Shown: positions 6,374 through 10,460 of the stretch, piece by piece | How positions within the stretch are numbered: the first letter of the stretch is position 1 | Layout of the letters: every line of letters begins with the position of its first letter | NCBI GenBank assembly: GCA_002372855.1 | Contig: DFIZ01000070.1 | Location: 1 to 10,460 of the forward strand | From: Bacteroidales bacterium UBA3684 | GTDB lineage: Bacteria > Bacteroidota > Bacteroidia > Bacteroidales > P3 | Direction: 5' to 3' | Length of the DNA stretch: 10,460 bases | Notes under the pieces: model-generated | Seen by the model: the letters and a program-made list of their open reading frames with translations, nothing else | Told to the model about the DNA's origin: nothing | Database searches by the model: none | Program-made: the position numbers and the translations under genes

Positions 6374-7516
6374 ATGAAATTTATTGTCAACAGTCAGCAG
6401 TTGCTCAAGCAGTTGCAGTCCCTCAGCGGAGTTCTTTCCTCGTCCAACACCATGCCCATAATCGGTTGTTTCCACTTCCATCTCGAGGAAAACAACCTCA
6501 CCATCAAAACCACCGACCTCACCACCACGCTCATGGCCCACATGACCGTCGAGACCGGCCGCATGGAAAACCCCGAAGAGGTCGCCGTGCCCTCCAAGAT
6601 GCTGCTGGATATCCTCAAAACCTTCGACGACGTACCCCTCACCTTCGACGTCGACCCCACCAACTTCTCCGTCGACATCGTCTCCGGCCAGGGCCAGTAC
6701 CGCCTTGCCGGCATGGACGCCGCCACCTACCCCACCATGCCCGTTGCCGAAAGCACCAGCAAAATCGAGATGAGCGGCGCCGCCCTCGTCAACGCCATCA
6801 ACAAAACCGTCTTCGCCACCTCCAACGACGAGATGCACCAGCAGATGAGCGGCATCTACTGCGAGATGACCCCCGACGGCGTCACCTTCGTGGCCACCGA
6901 CGCCCACAAGCTCGTCCGCTACCGCCGCAAAGACGTCACCTCCGACGAGAGCACCAACTTCATCCTCCCCAAGAAACCCATCATCATCGTCAAAAACATC
7001 CTCGCCGCACGCAAGGAAGAGGGCGATGTCACCATCGAATACAACAACACCAACCTCTTCATCACCTTCGACAACTTCTACATCGTCTGCCGCCTGGTCG
7101 ACGGCCGCTACCCCAACTATGAGGCCGCCATCCCCAAGGACAACCCCAACAAGCTCATCCTCGACCGCCAGTCGTTCCTCAACACCCTCAAGCGCGTCTC
7201 CATCTTCGCCTCCGAAGCCACCCGCCAGGTGCGCCTCTCCATCTCCGCCGACCATGTCAACATCTCCGCCGAAGACCTCGAGCTCTCCAACAACGCCAAC
7301 GAGACCATCCCCTGCCAATACGAGGGCGACCCCATGGACATCGGCTTCAACGCCAAGTTCCTCACCGAGATGATTTCCTACCTCGACAGCGAGCAGGTCC
7401 TCGTCGAGCTCTCGCACCCCTCGCGCGCAGGTATCATCTTCCCCTATGGCGACGACGACACCGAGAAGAAGGACGACATCCTGATGCTCGTCATGCCCGT
7501 CATGCTGGCCAACTAA
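6374..7516 (+). CDS. dnaN: DNA polymerase III sliding clamp, beta subunit
   Basis: The beta clamp is a ring-shaped homodimer that tethers DNA polymerase III and other proteins to DNA. The 380-residue product covers the normal three-domain length (about 1-120, 130-250, 255-380). Visible signatures are MKFIV at the start, the PII segment at 28-30, the YRLAGMDAATYPTMP linker at 109-123, the LVDGRYPNYEAAIP segment at 241-254, FNAKFL at 325-330 in domain 3, and the C-terminal VMPVMLAN ending the protein, close to the usual YxVMPM.L. ATG 6374 is the natural start. It has its own promoter (TATCTTTG at 6331) and is not beside dnaA here, so its presence alone does not mark the replication origin. The coding strand is strongly C-rich. 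The TAA stop at 7514 runs straight into a heptamer repeat. Confidence 0.98.
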   Translation: MKFIVNSQQLLKQLQSLSGVLSSSNTMPIIGCFHFHLEENNLTIKTTDLTTTLMAHMTVETGRMENPEEVAVPSKMLLDILKTFDDVPLTFDVDPTNFSVDIVSGQGQYRLAGMDAATYPTMPVAESTSKIEMSGAALVNAINKTVFATSNDEMHQQMSGIYCEMTPDGVTFVATDAHKLVRYRRKDVTSDESTNFILPKKPIIIVKNILAARKEEGDVTIEYNNTNLFITFDNFYIVCRLVDGRYPNYEAAIPKDNPNKLILDRQSFLNTLKRVSIFASEATRQVRLSISADHVNISAEDLELSNNANETIPCQYEGDPMDIGFNAKFLTEMISYLDSEQVLVELSHPSRAGIIFPYGDDDTEKKDDILMLVMPVMLAN

Positions 7517-7552
7517 AGTTTAAAGTTTAAAGTTTAAAGTTTAAGGTTTGAA
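7511..7552 (+). repeat. Tandem heptamer repeat, unit GTTTAAA, filling the dnaN-ftsX gap
   Basis: Units are GTTTAAA at 7518, 7525 and 7532, then GTTTAAG at 7539 and GTTTGAA at 7546. The bases before (AACTAAA, 7511-7517) fit the same phase and contain the dnaN stop codon. The last unit contains the only plausible upstream start codon of ftsX (TTG 7548-7550), so the tract runs from one gene's stop to the next gene's start with no other spacer. Each unit holds a TTTAAA palindrome and a TAA stop. Confidence 0.92.
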
Positions 7553-8402
7553 GAACAAAGTCAACCTCTGGGGCACCCACGGAGCTACCATCCTCGGTAT
7601 CTCTCTGGTGCTTTTTATGCTGGGCCTGCTGCTCACCATCGAGTACCACTCCTACCGCCTCACCCACGACGCCCAGGAGCGCATCACCTACAAGGTCGAC
7701 CTCTCGCCCGAAGTCTCCGACTCCCTCGCCCTCGCCCTCAAAGGCCGCGTCGAGAAGATGGACTTCGTCAAGCATGTCGACTACATATCCAAAGACAAGG
7801 CCGCTGAAATCTTCGCCGAGGACCTCGGCGAGGACTTCGTGGGCTTCGCAGGCTACAACCCCCTCTACCCCTCGCTGATGGTCAACTTCAACGTGGCCCT
7901 CCTGCCCGACAACAGCACCGAAACCCTCGACCGCTTCTGCGCCGAGGTCGGGGCCCAGGAAGGCGTCACCGGCGTGGCCTACCAGGAAAACGTCGTCGGC
8001 GAACTGCGCGACATCTTCTATCGCCTCTCGTGTTTCCTCATCGTCTTCGTGGTCCTGCTGTTGCTCATCACCATCGTGCTCATCTCCAGCCTTATCCGCA
8101 TAGCCCTCTACAGCAGCCGCGACACCATCGCCACCATGCGCCTCGTCGGAGCCAAGGCCTCCTTCATCGCGCGGCCCTTCCGCCTGCGCAGCATCGCCTA
8201 CGGTGCCATCGGCGGCCTCATCGCCGACTGCCTGGTCCTCGTCACCCTCTGGGCCTTCGGCAACCAGTTCGGCATCGACCTCCTGAACCCCGACCACATC
8301 CTCTGGTACGCCCTCATCGGCGCCGCCATCATCCTCGTCGGCATACTCATCACCTACCTCGCCACAGCCATCACCGTGCGACGCCACATAGCAAAAAATT
8401 AA
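7548..8402 (+). CDS. ftsX: Cell division protein FtsX (ABC-transporter-like permease)
   Basis: FtsX is the inner-membrane partner of FtsE and signals to periplasmic peptidoglycan hydrolases during division. The 284-residue product has the expected plan: one transmembrane helix at about 13-31, an extracytoplasmic domain at about 35-158 with NPLYPSLMVNF (104-114, family NPLPASF-like), then three helices at about 161-181, 215-237 and 253-273. The cytoplasmic loop carries the typical TMRLVGAK (196-203). The start is odd. An in-frame TAA lies at 7542-7544, leaving TTG 7548 inside the final heptamer unit as the only upstream start; the next in-frame ATG (7617) is in the middle of helix 1 and would break it. 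ftsE is not in the window. Next comes a conserved cluster of DUF3098, uppP and truB. Confidence 0.93.
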   Translation: MKNKVNLWGTHGATILGISLVLFMLGLLLTIEYHSYRLTHDAQERITYKVDLSPEVSDSLALALKGRVEKMDFVKHVDYISKDKAAEIFAEDLGEDFVGFAGYNPLYPSLMVNFNVALLPDNSTETLDRFCAEVGAQEGVTGVAYQENVVGELRDIFYRLSCFLIVFVVLLLLITIVLISSLIRIALYSSRDTIATMRLVGAKASFIARPFRLRSIAYGAIGGLIADCLVLVTLWAFGNQFGIDLLNPDHILWYALIGAAIILVGILITYLATAITVRRHIAKN

Positions 8403-8429
8403 AACAACAGAAACAAAAACAAATCATCC

Positions 8430-8696
8430 ATGGAGAATAAACCTGCCAACCAGCAAGAAGAAAACGGCAACCGCTTCCAGTTTGCCTTCGGCCGCATCAA
8501 CTACATCCTCATGATTGCCGGCCTCGTCATCCTCGCCCTGGGCTACATACTCCTCTCCGGCGGCGGCAGCGACGACCCCAACACCTTCAACCCCGCCATG
8601 TTCGACAGCCGGCGTCTCGTCGTAGCCCCCATCCTCATCGTCGTGGGCTTTGTGGTCGAAATCCTGGCCATCATGTACAAAGGCAAAAAACAATAA
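8430..8696 (+). CDS. DUF3098 family membrane protein
   Basis: A small protein of 88 residues with two predicted transmembrane helices (about 23-43 and 63-82), joined by a short loop. The loop and flanks carry the family pattern NYI..IAG...LALGYILLSGGGSDDP (24-50) and FNPAMFDSRRLVVAPILI (53-70). The family is common in Bacteroidota between ftsX and uppP and has no established function. The charged, Gln-rich N-terminus (1-20) should be cytoplasmic. ATG 8430 follows a 27-base A-rich gap after ftsX with no clear Shine-Dalgarno sequence. Its stop is three bases before uppP, so the genes probably form one transcript. A role with FtsX or in lipid-carrier recycling is suggested only by position. Confidence 0.9.
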   Translation: MENKPANQQEENGNRFQFAFGRINYILMIAGLVILALGYILLSGGGSDDPNTFNPAMFDSRRLVVAPILIVVGFVVEILAIMYKGKKQ

Positions 8697-8699
8697 ACC

Positions 8700-9515
8700 A
8701 TGACAGAGACACTTTCTTGGTTCGAAGCGCTGATCCTCGGCGTCATCCAGGGCCTGACGGAATACCTCCCCGTCTCCTCCTCCGGCCACCTGGCCATCGG
8801 CCAGGCACTCTTCGGACTCCAGGACGGCGAGGACCAGCTGGCCTTCACCGTGCTGCTCCACATCGCCACAGTTCTCAGCACCGTGGTCATCCTCTGGAAG
8901 GAAATCGTGTGGATATTCTCCGACCTCTTCAAGTGGAAATGGAACGAAGGCACACGCTACGCCGTCAACATCATCATCTCCATGATTCCCGTGGGCATCG
9001 TGGGCCTGCTCTTCAAAGACAAGGTCGAAACCATCTTCGGCAGCGGGCTGCTCGTGGTGGGCATCTGCCTTCTGGTCACCGCCGCCCTGCTGGCCTTCAG
9101 CTACTGGGCCCGTCCGCGCCAGCGCGAGACCATCTCGCCCCTCCACGCCTTCGTCATCGGCCTCGCCCAGGCCCTCGCCGTGCTCCCCGGCCTCTCCCGC
9201 TCCGGCTCCACCATCGCCACCGGCCTCCTCCTCGGCAACAAGAAGGAGACCCTCGCGCAGTTCTCCTTCCTCATGGTCATACCCCCCATCCTGGGCGAAG
9301 CCCTGCTCGACGTGAAGGACATGGCCGAGATGGGCATCAGCGCCTCGCTCGGCGGCATCAGCCCCGTGGCGGCGCTCATAGGCTTCGTGGCAGCCTTCCT
9401 CGTCGGATGCCTGGCATGCAAATGGATGATCAACATCGTCCGTCGCGGCAAACTCATCTGGTTCGCCCTCTACTGCGCCGTGGTGGGTGCGGCAACCATC
9501 GCCTTCAGTTTCTAA
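8700..9515 (+). CDS. uppP: Undecaprenyl-diphosphatase UppP (BacA family)
   Basis: UppP removes a phosphate from undecaprenyl pyrophosphate to regenerate the lipid carrier for peptidoglycan and surface polysaccharide synthesis; the family is linked to bacitracin resistance. The 271-residue integral membrane protein has the normal length. Both catalytic motifs are present: [15 protein letters not shown] at 17-31, with Glu 21 and His 30, and [11 protein letters not shown] at 161-171, with Arg 167. Hydrophobic segments are visible at about 48-66, 88-105, 114-135, 185-200, 221-240 and 252-271. ATG 8700 is three bases after the DUF3098 stop, and truB follows 25 bases after the TAA. Nothing in the sequence is abnormal for the family. 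Confidence 0.97.
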   Translation: MTETLSWFEALILGVIQGLTEYLPVSSSGHLAIGQALFGLQDGEDQLAFTVLLHIATVLSTVVILWKEIVWIFSDLFKWKWNEGTRYAVNIIISMIPVGIVGLLFKDKVETIFGSGLLVVGICLLVTAALLAFSYWARPRQRETISPLHAFVIGLAQALAVLPGLSRSGSTIATGLLLGNKKETLAQFSFLMVIPPILGEALLDVKDMAEMGISASLGGISPVAALIGFVAAFLVGCLACKWMINIVRRGKLIWFALYCAVVGAATIAFSF

Positions 9516-9540
9516 CGGCCACCGCCTCCGCCACCCCCGC

Positions 9541-10413
9541 ATGCTCACCCAGGAACAACTCCTTGCAGGCCTCGTCCTGCCAATCGACAAACCCCGCCAG
9601 TGGACCTCCTTCCAGGCGGTGAACAAAATCAAAGCCGTAGTGCGCAACCTCTACGGCCAACGCGACACAAACGGAGCGAAGGCCGCCATCAATGGCGGCC
9701 TTAAAAAATTCAAGATAGGCCACGCCGGGACACTCGACCCGTTGGCCACAGGCCTGCTGCTCGTCTGCATCGGCAAAGCCACCAAGGACATACCCCGCCT
9801 GCAGGACGGCGACAAAGTCTACACAGGCACCCTCGTCCTCGGCGCCACCACCCCCTGCTTCGACCTCGAACGCCCCGTGGACCGATACTACCCCTACGGG
9901 CACATCACCCTCGCCTCACTGCAGGCCGCCGCACAACAGTTCACCGGCACCATCCTCCAGGTGCCGCCCATGTTCAGCGCCGTCAAAATCGACGGCCAAC
10001 GGGCCTACGAATACGCCCGCACCGACGACCCCACGGTGACCATCCAGCCCAAACCCGTCAACGTCTACAGCTTCGAAATCACCGCCTTCCGCGAAGGCAA
10101 AGACAATCCGGAATCCCCGGAGCATCCGGAATCCCCGGAAAACCCGGATATACCCCAGAAAAACCTCTACCAGAACCCCCTCGGCGAAGTCCCCGCGCAC
10201 CTGCCGCAGGCCGACTTCCGCATCCACTGCGGCAAAGGCACCTACATCCGCTCCCTGGCCCGCGACCTCGGCCTGGCCCTCGGCTCCGGCGCCTTCCTCA
10301 GCGCTCTCCGGCGCGAGCAGGTCGGCAACTACACCATCGCCGACGCCCTCACCCTCGACACCGTCGCCGACCACCTCCGCAACCTCACCGCCTCCCCCAC
10401 CCCTCTCCAGTAG
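9541..10413 (+). CDS. truB: tRNA pseudouridine(55) synthase TruB, with two insertions
   Basis: TruB converts uridine 55 in the T-loop of tRNAs to pseudouridine. The 290-residue product begins LVLPIDKPRQWTSFQAVNKI (11-30). It has the catalytic motif GHAGTLDPLATGLL at 60-73, with the nucleophile Asp 66, KVYTGTLVLGATT at 92-104 with the active-site Tyr 94, VPPMFSAVKIDGQRAY at 141-156, and GKGTYIRSLARD at 231-242. Two segments look inserted relative to Bacteroides TruB as I recall it: about 39-53, encoded by a perfect DNA hairpin, and about 187-223, partly encoded by an 18-bp tandem repeat rich in Pro and Glu. Neither interrupts a catalytic motif. ATG 9541 is preferred; an in-frame GTG at 9487 lies inside uppP and gives an unlikely N-terminal peptide. 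The gene closes the conserved cluster and stops 15 bases before the terminal inverted repeat. Confidence 0.95.
   Translation: MLTQEQLLAGLVLPIDKPRQWTSFQAVNKIKAVVRNLYGQRDTNGAKAAINGGLKKFKIGHAGTLDPLATGLLLVCIGKATKDIPRLQDGDKVYTGTLVLGATTPCFDLERPVDRYYPYGHITLASLQAAAQQFTGTILQVPPMFSAVKIDGQRAYEYARTDDPTVTIQPKPVNVYSFEITAFREGKDNPESPEHPESPENPDIPQKNLYQNPLGEVPAHLPQADFRIHCGKGTYIRSLARDLGLALGSGAFLSALRREQVGNYTIADALTLDTVADHLRNLTASPTPLQ
9679..9702. repeat. Perfect GC-rich hairpin inside truB
   Basis: AAGGCCGCC (9679-9687) and its exact reverse complement GGCGGCCTT (9694-9702) are separated by ATCAAT. The tract TTAAAAAATT follows. It encodes KAAINGG within a stretch that seems to be an insertion before the catalytic loop. 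It is not a terminator: the bases after it on + are A rather than T, and the + bases before it are not A-rich, so no T-tract would follow on the other strand either. Confidence 0.75.
10106..10149 (+). repeat. 18-bp tandem repeat inside truB
   Basis: Two 18-bp units begin ATCCGGAATCCCCGGA at 10106 and 10124, followed by a partial third (ACCCGGAT, 10142-10149). Because 18 is a multiple of 3, copy change keeps the frame. The translation is a Pro/Glu-rich run (NPESPEHPESPENPD, residues 189-203), likely a flexible surface loop. Each unit contains TCCGGA and CCGG palindromes. Confidence 0.88.
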
Positions 10414-10428
10414 GAGTCAAACAGGGGT

Positions 10429-10460
10429 CGAAGAGGTACATAATTCGGCATTTCTTATAT
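10429..10460 (-). repeat. Right arm of perfect 32-bp terminal inverted repeat
   Basis: This is the exact reverse complement of bases 1-32 and begins 15 bases after the truB stop codon. Past the arm, the inner flanks differ (GGGGGTAT on the left, ACCCCTGT when the right is read inward). No gene normally following truB in Bacteroidota, such as queA, is visible because the window ends here. I see no strong terminator between truB and this arm. Confidence 0.9.

Noticed and set aside
9487..9540. GTG 9487 as start of truB
   Set aside because: It lies within uppP and adds 18 residues with no family similarity; ATG 9541 is directly before the conserved N-terminal region.
9679..9712. Rho-independent terminator inside truB
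   Set aside because: The hairpin is followed by A rather than T on +, and no T-tract follows on - either; it is within an intact coding sequence.
1..10460. Transposon or phage-type invertible element bounded by the 32-bp inverted repeat
   Set aside because: No transposase, integrase or invertase gene is present and the content is conserved housekeeping plus secreted proteins; kept only as a structural observation.

Overview
The window comes from a GC-rich member of the Bacteroidota, most likely an uncultured Bacteroidales bacterium. Three things point there: two secreted proteins ending in the type IX secretion (T9SS) type B / CHU_C sorting domain, the gene order ftsX - DUF3098 - uppP - truB, and promoters of the TAnnTTTG type with no clear Shine-Dalgarno sequences. 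All eight genes lie on the + strand. No tRNA, rRNA, CRISPR array, transposase or phage gene was seen.

Layout: (1) 1-152 is an AT-rich leader with one arm of a terminal inverted repeat, a tandem heptamer repeat, phased T-tracts and a promoter. (2) 153-5107 holds two tandem paralogous surface or secreted proteins. They share a Cys-rich P-domain-like N-terminal region; the first continues into a PKD-like region, the second into seven ~52-residue repeats. Both end in a T9SS sorting domain. (3) 5110-6280 holds dapD (lysine / cell-wall diaminopimelate pathway) and a short lipoprotein that overlaps it. (4) 6281-7516 is a regulatory region followed by dnaN, the sliding clamp. (5) 7548-10413 is ftsX, a DUF3098 membrane protein, uppP and truB, the usual Bacteroidota cell-envelope / tRNA-modification cluster. 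(6) The window ends in the second arm of the inverted repeat.

The housekeeping genes are ordinary and complete. The unusual signals are mostly between or within genes. A 7-bp-period tandem repeat, variable in sequence, fills four of the intergenic gaps, touches stop codons, and supplies the apparent TTG start of ftsX. A perfect 32-bp inverted repeat lies exactly at the two window ends. Base skew on the coding strand drifts from G-rich to C-rich through the second adhesin gene. An inverted repeat surrounds the dnaN -7 box. Two insertions in truB are built from a hairpin and an 18-bp tandem repeat. No wholly new multi-gene system could be demonstrated. The best candidates for follow-up are the heptamer repeats and the tandem T9SS proteins.
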